Positions 1-6,552 of a stretch of DNA of 21,038 nucleotides are shown in pieces. The stretch's first letter is position 1. Every line of letters starts with the position of its first letter. Below the pieces are notes generated by a model, which saw only the letters and a list, made by a program, of their open reading frames with translations, was not told the origin of the DNA and searched no databases. The position numbers and the translations under genes are program-made. Source of the DNA: Comamonas sp. (GTDB lineage Bacteria; Pseudomonadota; Gammaproteobacteria; Burkholderiales; Burkholderiaceae_C); assembly GCA_019236485.1 (NCBI GenBank), contig JAFAIY010000301.1:1-21038 (forward strand), read 5' to 3'.

Positions 1-630
1 GCGCTGCCGGCTTTGCGGATCGCGGTGGAGCGCTGGACCCACGAGAAGGGCGAGTTGGTGTTTGCGGGATCCGAGCGCCTGCTGGCCGTGATGGGCAAGC
101 TCTGCCCGTCCGGCGATGCGAGCGTGGCCCAGGACTGGTGGCATCTGCGCCTGGCCCTGCTGAGGTTGATGCATATGCAGGACGACTTCGAGCTGGCCGC
201 GCTGGACTACTGCGTGACCTATGAGGTCTCGCCGCCATCGTGGGTGGACCCGGTCGGCAGCTTCATGCGGGACGGCCATGCGCAGACGTCGGTGCCCAAA
301 CCGCTGCAGGGCCCTGACTCCATGCTGCCCAATGCGCTGTGGCGCGAGACCGCGCCCCAGTTCGCGCTGCAGGGCGTGATCGACGGCGATGCTCTGCCCT
401 GGCTGGCCGCGGTGCAGGACAAGGCCAAGCTGGGCGAGACGATTGCCGTTGATTGCTCGCGCCTGGTGCGCATGGACTTCGCGGCGGCCGGCTCGGTGCT
501 CAACTGGGCCGCCGACATGCAGGCCATGGGCCATGTGCTGCAGTTCAGCCAGCTGCACCAGCTCGTGGCCGTGTTCTTCAATGTAGTGGGCATCCAGGAA
601 CATGCACAGGTGATACCTAGAAGAGACTGA
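1..630 (+). CDS. STAS-domain protein, 3' part (5' end outside window)
   Basis: The frame is open from base 1 to a TGA at 628-630. The first possible start inside the window is a TTG at 13 without a convincing ribosome site, so the gene almost certainly begins upstream. About 209 residues are visible. The last ~90 residues look like a STAS fold: a beta strand with ALQGVIDGD, then TIAVDCSRLVRMDFAAAGSVLNW, then a strand/helix HVLQFSQLHQLVAVFFNVVGI. This is the pattern of anti-sigma-factor antagonists and MlaB-like proteins. The serine that is phosphorylated in SpoIIAA-type proteins is not obvious: the corresponding stretch reads RMDFAAAGS. The N-terminal ~100 residues (Trp/Leu rich, helical) match no family I can name. 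There are no signal peptide or membrane segments in the visible part. Partner and function are unknown. A repeat with hairpins starts immediately after the stop codon. Confidence 0.75.
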   Translation, partial: ALPALRIAVERWTHEKGELVFAGSERLLAVMGKLCPSGDASVAQDWWHLRLALLRLMHMQDDFELAALDYCVTYEVSPPSWVDPVGSFMRDGHAQTSVPKPLQGPDSMLPNALWRETAPQFALQGVIDGDALPWLAAVQDKAKLGETIAVDCSRLVRMDFAAAGSVLNWAADMQAMGHVLQFSQLHQLVAVFFNVVGIQEHAQVIPRRD

Positions 631-718
631 CCCCCTGAGCCGCTGTGCGGCTTCCCCCTCTCTCTCTTCGGGAGGGGGACGACACCTTCGCCGCGAGGCG
701 GCTCTTGCTCGGTGTCCC
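631..718 (+). repeat. Structured intergenic repeat, copy 1
   Basis: GC-rich element directly after the stop codon of the STAS gene. It contains hairpin A, GCCGC 639-643 with GCGGC 647-651; hairpin B, CCCCCTC 654-660 with GAGGGGG 672-678; and a compound hairpin with outer stem GACACC 681-686 / GGTGTC 711-716 and inner stem GCCGC 690-694 / GCGGC 698-702. A second copy in the same orientation lies at 20745-20848 and shares the first 15 bases, the C-tract/G-tract hairpin and the outer stem. It may work as a transcription terminator or mRNA 3' end, but no long U-tract follows. I believe related elements are dispersed in Comamonadaceae genomes; this is from memory and unchecked. Confidence 0.75.
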
Positions 719-773
719 TGAGTTGGTGCGTGCTTGTTCCTGCGCTGTGCTTCAAATTAAATTTTCCTGAGCT

Positions 774-802
774 CTTGAGCTTGTGCTGCCTTGTCCCCAT
801 CT
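774..802 (+). promoter_or_regulatory. Sigma-32 (heat-shock) promoter of hslVU
   Basis: The -35 element CTTGAG lies at 774-779 and the -10 element CCCCATCT at 795-802, with a 15-nt spacer. The RpoH consensus is CTTGAA, a spacer of about 13-16, then CCCCATNT, so the -10 is a full match and the -35 misses one base. HslUV is a heat-shock protease and hslVU is RpoH-controlled in E. coli, which agrees with this reading. Transcription would be expected to start around 808-811, on or beside the hslV start codon at 810. Confidence 0.8.
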
Positions 803-809
803 GCAAGAG

Positions 810-1355
<546 letters not shown>

Positions 1356-1370
1356 GCGCTTCGGGTCCTG

Positions 1371-1420
1371 AATTAATAGCTTTATGCGCTTGACTGACAA
1401 GCGTTTGAGGCTTGTTTGAC
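1371..1420 (+). repeat. Putative attenuator-like element in the hslV-hslU gap
   Basis: The 77-bp gap between hslV and hslU is AT-richer than its surroundings. It holds three alternating complementary arms: CGCTTG 1387-1392, CAAGCG 1398-1403 and GCTTG 1410-1414. The middle arm can pair with either neighbour, giving two mutually exclusive hairpins. The sequence (AATTAATAGCTTTATGCGC...) resembles a dispersed intergenic sequence that I associate with Comamonadaceae, so it may be a mobile or repeated unit and not a dedicated regulator. Only this full copy is seen in the window. Confidence 0.45.
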
Positions 1421-1432
1421 TGAGAGTTTCCA

Positions 1433-2752
1433 ATGTCTTCTGCCATGACTCCCCAGGAGATCGTTTCCGAGCTGGACAAGCACATCGTCGGGCAAAACGG
1501 CGCCAAGCGGGCCGTGGCCATTGCGCTGCGCAACCGCTGGCGCCGCCAGCAGGTCGCCGAAGGCCTGCGCCATGAGATCACACCCAAGAACATTCTGATG
1601 ATCGGCCCCACAGGCGTGGGCAAGACCGAGATCGCGCGCCGCCTGGCCAAGCTGGCCGACGCGCCCTTCATCAAGGTCGAGGCCACCAAGTTCACCGAGG
1701 TCGGCTATGTGGGCAAGGATGTGGATGCCATCATCCGCGATCTGGCCGAAGTCGCCGTCAAGCAGACGCGCGAGTCCGACATGAAAAAGATGCGTGTCCG
1801 CGCCGAAGACGCGGCCGAGGAGCGCATCCTCGACGTGCTGATCCCGCAGGCGCGCACCGGCGAGGCGGCTGCCGACAACACGGCGCGCCAGGTTTTCCGC
1901 AAGAAGCTGCGCGAAGGTCAGCTTGACGACAAGGAGATCGAGATCGACCTCGTCGAGCAGATGCCCCAGGTGCAGATCATGGGCCCCCAGGGCATGGAGG
2001 AAATGGCCGAGCAGTTGCGCGGCATGTTCAGCCATATGGGCCAGGAAAAGCGCAAGACGCGCAAGCTCAGGATCGCCGAGGCCCTGAAACTGCTGACCGA
2101 CGAGGAAGCGGCCAAGATGGTCAACGAGGAAGAGGTCAGAAACCGCGCCATCCTCAATGCCGAGCAGAACGGCATCGTCTTCATCGACGAGATCGACAAG
2201 GTGGCAACGCGCCAGGAAACCAGCGGCTCCGATGTCTCGCGCCAAGGGGTGCAGCGTGATCTGCTGCCGCTGGTGGAAGGCACTTCGGTCTCCACCAAGT
2301 ATGGCGTGGTCAAGACCGACCACATTCTGTTCATCGCCTCGGGCGCCTTCCATCTGTCCAAGCCCAGCGATCTGATTCCCGAGCTGCAGGGGCGCTTTCC
2401 CATTCGCGTGGAACTGGATTCCCTGTCGGTCCAGGACTTCGAGGCCATTCTGATGCAGACTCACGCCTCTCTGGTCAAGCAGTATCAGGCCTTGCTGGCC
2501 ACCGAAGGCGTGACGCTGGAGTTCCAAGCCGACGGCATCACGCGTCTGGCCACGATTGCCTTCGAGGTCAACGAGCGCACCGAGAACATCGGTGCGCGGC
2601 GCCTGTCCACGGTCATGGAGCGTCTGCTGGACGAAGTCAGCTTCGATGCAGCCAAGCTTTCGGGACAGTCGGTGACGATAGATGCAGACTATGTAAATCA
2701 GCGTTTGCAGATGCTGAGCCAGGACGAGGATCTGTCGCGCTTTATTTTGTGA
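1433..2752 (+). CDS. hslU: HslUV protease, ATPase/unfoldase subunit HslU
   Basis: Product of 439 residues, a AAA+ Clp/HSP100-family unfoldase that feeds substrates into HslV in the cytoplasm. The protein has the N-terminal [16 protein letters not shown] block. Walker A is GPTGVGKT at residues 58-65 and Walker B is GIVFIDEID at about 247-255. The pore motif GYVGKD follows the first strand, an intermediate (I) domain spans about residues 110-235, and sensor 2 is ENIGARRL. The C-terminus is DLSRFIL, the tail that docks into HslV and activates it. Length and all motifs are those of an intact family member (E. coli HslU is about 443 residues). The ATG at 1433 is preceded by a weak GAGAG. It is cotranscribed with hslV, and the operon ends at the terminator 20 bp downstream. 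Confidence 0.97.
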   Translation: MSSAMTPQEIVSELDKHIVGQNGAKRAVAIALRNRWRRQQVAEGLRHEITPKNILMIGPTGVGKTEIARRLAKLADAPFIKVEATKFTEVGYVGKDVDAIIRDLAEVAVKQTRESDMKKMRVRAEDAAEERILDVLIPQARTGEAAADNTARQVFRKKLREGQLDDKEIEIDLVEQMPQVQIMGPQGMEEMAEQLRGMFSHMGQEKRKTRKLRIAEALKLLTDEEAAKMVNEEEVRNRAILNAEQNGIVFIDEIDKVATRQETSGSDVSRQGVQRDLLPLVEGTSVSTKYGVVKTDHILFIASGAFHLSKPSDLIPELQGRFPIRVELDSLSVQDFEAILMQTHASLVKQYQALLATEGVTLEFQADGITRLATIAFEVNERTENIGARRLSTVMERLLDEVSFDAAKLSGQSVTIDADYVNQRLQMLSQDEDLSRFIL

Positions 2753-2772
2753 GTTTCCGGCCTACCCAGAGG

Positions 2773-2802
2773 ACTGCCCGCTTGCGCGGGCAGTTTGCGT
2801 TT
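2773..2802 (+). terminator. Rho-independent terminator of hslVU
   Basis: A perfect 9-bp stem, ACTGCCCGC 2773-2781 with GCGGGCAGT 2786-2794, has a 4-nt loop (TTGC). It is followed by a short interrupted T-run (TTGCGTTT). It lies 20 bp after the hslU stop and separates hslVU from the mraZ control region. Confidence 0.85.
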
Positions 2803-2990
2803 GTAGGAAAACAGCGTGAGTACGAAGCTTGTTTACCCTGAATTGAATCGTTTCAATTGATCGTTTCTATTGAGAGTCCACATGCACAGGTTTTGCTAAG
2901 TGCTTGTATAGGAAAGGTATTTTTCCTGGTGGGGCTTTTCTTTTCATCTCTAAGTGCTTGATTTCATTGCAAATAATTGTCCGGTTGTGT

Positions 2991-3019
2991 TTGGTTAGCC
3001 TCGAAATTGCTGCTACAGT
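2991..3019 (+). promoter_or_regulatory. Candidate sigma-70 promoter of mraZ
   Basis: The -35-like TTGGTT at 2991-2996 and -10-like TACAGT at 3014-3019 are 17 nt apart. An upstream TGC at 3011-3013 gives an extended -10. The hexamers match consensus at 3/6 and 4/6, so the call relies on spacing, the extended -10 and the overlap with the AGTG boxes. Confidence 0.4.
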
Positions 3020-3041
3020 GCAAAAAAGTGCAATTAAGTGG
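3016..3041 (+). promoter_or_regulatory. Putative MraZ operator: three AGTG boxes at 10-bp spacing
   Basis: AGTGC at 3017-3021, AGTGC at 3027-3031 and AGTGG at 3037-3041 repeat with an exact 10-bp period, so all face the same side of the helix. Known MraZ operators are direct repeats of a short G/T-rich box at about one-turn spacing upstream of mraZ (TGGGN type in E. coli, AAAGTG type in Mollicutes). Box 1 overlaps the candidate -10, as expected for autorepression. Binding by this MraZ is inferred. Confidence 0.65.
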
Positions 3042-3106
3042 TGGAAACTGCCCTCGCGCTCGTTTTTTCGGGAGTGAGTGGCTACGGATGACCGGAGGAG
3101 CAGACC

Positions 3107-3535
3107 GTGTTTCAAGGGGCGTCTTCGTTGAATCTCGATGGCAAGGGGCGGCTTTCTGTGCCGACCCGGCATCGTGACGCCCTGTTGTCCATGGCCGAAG
3201 GCCAGGTCACGTTCACCAAGCACCCCCACGGCTGTCTGATGCTGTTTCCCCGGCCCGAATGGCTGCAGTTCCGCGAGCGCATCGCCCAGCTGCCCATGAG
3301 CGCCCAATGGTGGAAGCGCATTTTTCTGGGCAATGCCATGGATGCGGAGATGGACGGAACCGGCCGCCTGCTGGTGTCGCCCGAGCTGCGTGATGCGGCC
3401 GGCCTGACCAAGGAGGTGGTGCTGCTGGGAATGGGCAACCATTTCGAGCTCTGGGACAAGGCCACTTATGAGGCACGTGAGGCGGAAGCCATGCAGCAGG
3501 AAATGCCGGCGGCTTTCCAGGATTTTGTTTTTTAG
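3107..3535 (+). CDS. mraZ: Transcriptional regulator MraZ
   Basis: Product of 142 residues, the DNA-binding regulator of the dcw cluster and its first gene. Two tandem SpoVT/AbrB-like MraZ half-domains are visible, each with the DXXXR signature: [17 protein letters not shown] near residues 10-26, and [19 protein letters not shown] near residues 82-100. Between them is [17 protein letters not shown]. Oligomeric MraZ binds repeated boxes upstream of its own gene and represses the cluster in E. coli. The AGTG boxes at 3017-3041 are the likely target here. The start is GTG at 3107, placed 6 nt after a strong GGAGGAG (3094-3100). The stop (TAG 3533-3535) is 8 bp ahead of rsmH and overlaps its AGGA ribosome site. 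Confidence 0.96.
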   Translation: MFQGASSLNLDGKGRLSVPTRHRDALLSMAEGQVTFTKHPHGCLMLFPRPEWLQFRERIAQLPMSAQWWKRIFLGNAMDAEMDGTGRLLVSPELRDAAGLTKEVVLLGMGNHFELWDKATYEAREAEAMQQEMPAAFQDFVF

Positions 3536-3543
3536 GAAGAGAC

Positions 3544-4479
3544 GTGCTTGTGAATCAGCCGTTGCAACATATCACCGTCTTGCTGGATGAGGCCGTGGAC
3601 GCCCTGCTGGGTGGCGCTGGCGCGCAGCCGGCCGGGCAATGGGTGGATGCAACGTTCGGACGGGGAGGTCACTCCCGGCTCATACTGCAGCGGCTAGGGC
3701 CGGACGGCAGCTTGGTGGCGTTCGACAAAGACCCGGACGCAATTGCTGAGGCGGCGCGCATCACCGATGCGCGTTTTTCGATTCGGCATCAGGGATTCAG
3801 CCATCTGAGCGAACTGCCCGAAGGCAGCGTGCAGGGCGTGTTGATGGACCTGGGGGTGAGTTCGCCCCAGATCGACAACCCGGGCCGGGGCTTCAGCTTC
3901 CGTTTCGACGGACCGCTAGACATGCGCATGGACACCACGCGTGGCCAGAGCGTGGCCGAGTGGCTCGAGGATGCGGAAGTGCAGCAGATTGCGGAGGTGA
4001 TACGTGACTACGGCGAAGAACGGTTTGCTGGCCCCATTGCAAAGGCGATTGTTGCTAGGCGCGAGAGCCAGGGCCCATTACGCACCACTGCCGAACTGGC
4101 CCAGCTCGTGGCTGGCGCGGTCAAGACCCGCGAGGCTGGGCAGAACCCGGCAACACGTACCTTCCAGGCTCTTCGGATTTTCATCAATGCCGAGCTTCAG
4201 GAGCTCGAGCAAGCGCTAGAAGCCAGCCTGCGCGTGCTGGCGCCCGGCGGGCGCCTGGCCGTGATCAGCTTCCATTCGCTGGAAGACCGCATCGTCAAGC
4301 AATTCATCGCCAAGCACTCCAAGGAGGTCTACGACCGCCGTGCGCCGTTTGCGCCGCCCACGCCCATGCGGCTCAAGGCGCTGGAGCGCATCAAGCCCAG
4401 TGCTGCGGAAATCGAGGCCAACCCGCGCTCGCGTTCGGCGGTGATGCGCGTGGCCGAGCGCACGGAGGTGCCTGCATGA
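3544..4479 (+). CDS. rsmH: 16S rRNA (cytosine1402-N4)-methyltransferase RsmH
   Basis: Product of 311 residues, formerly MraW, a SAM-dependent methyltransferase acting on C1402 in the decoding site of 16S rRNA. The family start block is [18 protein letters not shown] motif I is [15 protein letters not shown], with acidic FDKDPDA after strand 2. Also visible are [47 protein letters not shown] and [15 protein letters not shown], all diagnostic. Length is normal. The start is GTG at 3544, 6 nt after AGGA (3534-3537). GTG at 3550 (giving MNQPLQ...) is a reasonable alternative. The stop TGA 4477-4479 overlaps an ATG (4476) that opens only a 19-codon frame. The true next gene, ftsL, begins 43 bp later. 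Confidence 0.96.
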   Translation: MLVNQPLQHITVLLDEAVDALLGGAGAQPAGQWVDATFGRGGHSRLILQRLGPDGSLVAFDKDPDAIAEAARITDARFSIRHQGFSHLSELPEGSVQGVLMDLGVSSPQIDNPGRGFSFRFDGPLDMRMDTTRGQSVAEWLEDAEVQQIAEVIRDYGEERFAGPIAKAIVARRESQGPLRTTAELAQLVAGAVKTREAGQNPATRTFQALRIFINAELQELEQALEASLRVLAPGGRLAVISFHSLEDRIVKQFIAKHSKEVYDRRAPFAPPTPMRLKALERIKPSAAEIEANPRSRSAVMRVAERTEVPA

Positions 4480-4522
4480 GGCTGAGCCAGGCTCTGGTCC
4501 GCATGGCTCGGGGAGGGCTGCC

Positions 4523-4807
4523 ATGCTGCGCATAAACCTGCTGCTGCTGCTGGCCGTGATGCTGAGCGCCATTTTCCTGGTGCACACCCAGTATGAATCG
4601 CGCAAGCTGTTCACCGAGCTGGATCGGGCCGAGTCCGAGGCCCGCCGCCTGGCGACCGACCAGCAGCGCCTGCAGGTGGAAAAGCGCGCCCAGGCCACGC
4701 CGCAGCGCATCGAGACCATGGCGCGCGAGAAGCTGCAGATGAAGTCGGCATCGCCGGCCATCACGCAATATGTACAGGACGGCGCCGCTACGGGAGCCGT
4801 GCAATGA
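4523..4807 (+). CDS. ftsL: Cell division protein FtsL
   Basis: Product of 94 residues, a small bitopic inner-membrane divisome protein. It has a very short cytoplasmic tail, one transmembrane helix at about residues 4-21 (LLLLLAVMLSAIFLV) and then a periplasmic coiled coil (LFTELDRAESEARRLATDQQRLQVEK) ending in the conserved RIETMAREKLQM block. FtsL pairs with FtsB, interacts with FtsQ and controls FtsWI activity. It was identified by topology, the RIE..AREKL motif, and position between rsmH and ftsI, since FtsL sequences are poorly conserved. The start is ATG at 4523, 5 nt after the strong GGGGAGGG (4510-4517). Its stop overlaps the ftsI start as ATGA (4804-4807). Confidence 0.93.
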   Translation: MLRINLLLLLAVMLSAIFLVHTQYESRKLFTELDRAESEARRLATDQQRLQVEKRAQATPQRIETMAREKLQMKSASPAITQYVQDGAATGAVQ

Positions 4808-6552
4808 CGCGCAGCGTGCTCTACACCACCAGCCCCCTGCTGGCGTCCAAGACGCCGCTGTGGCGCAGCAAGTTCATCGTGGCGGCGCTGGCCCTGGGCT
4901 TTGTGGGCCTGGGCGCGCGCGCGGCCTATGTGCAGGTCTTCGGCAATGATTTCTTCAAGCGCCAGGGCCTGGTGCGCTTTGCGCGCACGCTGGAGCTGCC
5001 CGCCAACCGCGGCCGCCTGCTGGACCGCAACGGCCTGATCCTGGCCTCCAGCGTGCCCGCAGCCAGCATCTGGGCCATCCCCGAGGACGTGGATCTCAAG
5101 GACCCGGAAGTCCAGCAAAAGCTCAAGGAAGTGGCCAAACTCATGGAGATGCCGCTGCCCATGCTGCTGGGCAAGCTCGACGATGAGGACAAGAGCTTTG
5201 TCTGGATCAAGCGCCAGCTGGACTGGGATGTGGGCCAGAAGATCGTGGCCCTCAACATCAAGGGCATCTACAACCGCAAGGAATACAAGCGCCAGTATCC
5301 CGAGGGCGAATCCGCGGCCCATATCGTGGGCTTTACCAATGTGGAAGACCATGGCCAGGAAGGCATGGAGCTGGCTTTCGACAGCGAGCTGGCGGGCAAG
5401 CCGGGCTCGCGCCGCGTGATCAAGGACCGTTTTGGACGCGTGGTCGAGGGCGTGGGCGACGAGGTGCCGCCTCAGGATGGCAAGGACATACAGCTGTCCG
5501 TCGACAGCAAGGTCCAGTACTACGCCTACCAGAAGCTCAAGCAGCAGGTCGAGATCAACAAGGCCAAGGCGGGCAGCGTGGTGGTCATGGACGCGCATAC
5601 GGGCGAGCTGCTGGCGCTGGCCAACTACCCCAGCTATGACCCCGGCCATCGCAAGAACCTGACCGGCGAGCAGCTGCGCAACCGCGCCATGACCGATACC
5701 TTCGAGCCTGGCTCGACCATGAAGCCCATCACCATCGCCACGGCGCTGGAACTCAAGCGGGTCAAGCCTTCCTCCATCATCGATACCTCGCCGGGCCGCT
5801 ACACGGTCACGGGCTCGACCATCACCGACACCCACAACTACGGCGTGCTGACGGTGGAGGGCGTGATCCAGAAGTCCAGCAACGTGGGCGCGACCAAGGT
5901 GGCGCAGAAGCTCTCGCCGCAGGAAATGTGGGAGCACTTCAGCGCGCTGGGCTTCGGCCAGAAGCCGCTGATCCAGTTTCCGGGCGCGGTGTCGGGACGT
6001 CTGCGTCCCTGGAAGACCTGGAAGCCCATCGAGCAGGCCACCATGTCCTATGGCTATGGCCTATCGGCCTCGCTGTTCCAGATGGCGCGCTCCTACACCG
6101 TGTTCTCCAACGACGGCAACGTCATTCCATCCACGATTCTCAAGAGCACCGAGCCGCCCGTGGGCGTGCGCGTGTTCTCGGCCGAAAACGCGGCCGCCGT
6201 GCGCCACATGCTGTGGCTGGCGGCCGGCCCCGGCGGTACGGGCCAGAAGGCCCAGGCCGAGGGTTACACCATAGGCGGCAAGTCCGGCACGGCACGCAAG
6301 CAGCAGGGCAAGGGCTATGCGGCCGGCAAGTATCGTGCCTGGTTCACGGGCATGGCACCCATAGACAAGCCCCGCATCATCGTCGCGGTGATGGTGGACG
6401 AGCCCACGGCCGGCTCCTACTACGGCGGTACCGTGGCGGGACCGGTGTTTGCCGACGTGGTGCAGCAGACCCTGCGTTTCATGGGTGTGCCGCCCGACAA
6501 GGAAGTCAAGCCTCAGATCGTGGCTGCCCCACCTGAGGAGCCTGTGCTATGA
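4804..6552 (+). CDS. ftsI: Septal peptidoglycan transpeptidase FtsI (PBP3)
   Basis: Product of 582 residues, a class B penicillin-binding protein that crosslinks septal peptidoglycan in the periplasm. A short cytoplasmic N-terminus is followed by a transmembrane helix at about residues 23-43. The non-catalytic pedestal domain begins LELPANRGRLLDRNG. The transpeptidase domain has the active-site SxxK as S304-T-M-K307, SSN as 358-360 and KSGT as 493-496, with GYGLSASLFQMARSY between the last two. Order and spacing match E. coli FtsI (S307). FtsI works with FtsW and is activated through FtsQLB and FtsN. Its stop overlaps the start of murE as ATGA (6549-6552), suggesting coupled translation. Confidence 0.97.
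   Translation: MTRSVLYTTSPLLASKTPLWRSKFIVAALALGFVGLGARAAYVQVFGNDFFKRQGLVRFARTLELPANRGRLLDRNGLILASSVPAASIWAIPEDVDLKDPEVQQKLKEVAKLMEMPLPMLLGKLDDEDKSFVWIKRQLDWDVGQKIVALNIKGIYNRKEYKRQYPEGESAAHIVGFTNVEDHGQEGMELAFDSELAGKPGSRRVIKDRFGRVVEGVGDEVPPQDGKDIQLSVDSKVQYYAYQKLKQQVEINKAKAGSVVVMDAHTGELLALANYPSYDPGHRKNLTGEQLRNRAMTDTFEPGSTMKPITIATALELKRVKPSSIIDTSPGRYTVTGSTITDTHNYGVLTVEGVIQKSSNVGATKVAQKLSPQEMWEHFSALGFGQKPLIQFPGAVSGRLRPWKTWKPIEQATMSYGYGLSASLFQMARSYTVFSNDGNVIPSTILKSTEPPVGVRVFSAENAAAVRHMLWLAAGPGGTGQKAQAEGYTIGGKSGTARKQQGKGYAAGKYRAWFTGMAPIDKPRIIVAVMVDEPTAGSYYGGTVAGPVFADVVQQTLRFMGVPPDKEVKPQIVAAPPEEPVL

Larger units (their letters stand above)
2795..3106 (+). promoter_or_regulatory. Control region upstream of mraZ and the dcw cluster
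   Basis: A 312-bp stretch without a credible gene, clearly AT-richer than the rest of the window. In order it holds: a palindrome, AATTGAA 2841-2847 / TTCAATT 2852-2858; a 13-bp tandem direct repeat, 2848-2860 and 2861-2873, with one mismatch; two copies of CTAAGTGCTTG at 2896-2906 and 2950-2960; a candidate promoter at 2991-3019; three AGTG boxes at 3017, 3027 and 3037; and the mraZ ribosome site GGAGGAG at 3094-3100. This is the only large non-coding region ahead of the 15-gene cluster, so the main dcw promoter probably lies here. Confidence 0.7.

Noticed and set aside
783..809. GTG at 783 as the hslV start
   Set aside because: It lies between the -35 and -10 of the sigma-32 promoter and adds nine residues (MLPCPHLQE) that do not fit the family.
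2911..2926. GGAAA/TTTCC inverted repeat in the mraZ leader
   Set aside because: Five A/T-weighted pairs are expected by chance in an AT-rich stretch.
3061..3083. T-run and hairpin-like CTCG...CGGGAG before mraZ as a terminator or attenuator
   Set aside because: The possible stem is only about four pairs with mismatches and the T-run lies in the loop.
4216..5937. Antisense open frame of 573 codons opposite rsmH, ftsL and ftsI
   Set aside because: Shadow of strong GC bias at third codon positions. It has no ribosome site or recognisable domain, and the sense strand encodes proteins of known families over the same bases. The same applies to the other long minus-strand frames (for example 6513-7997, 8258-9547, 14649-16322, 18142-19401).
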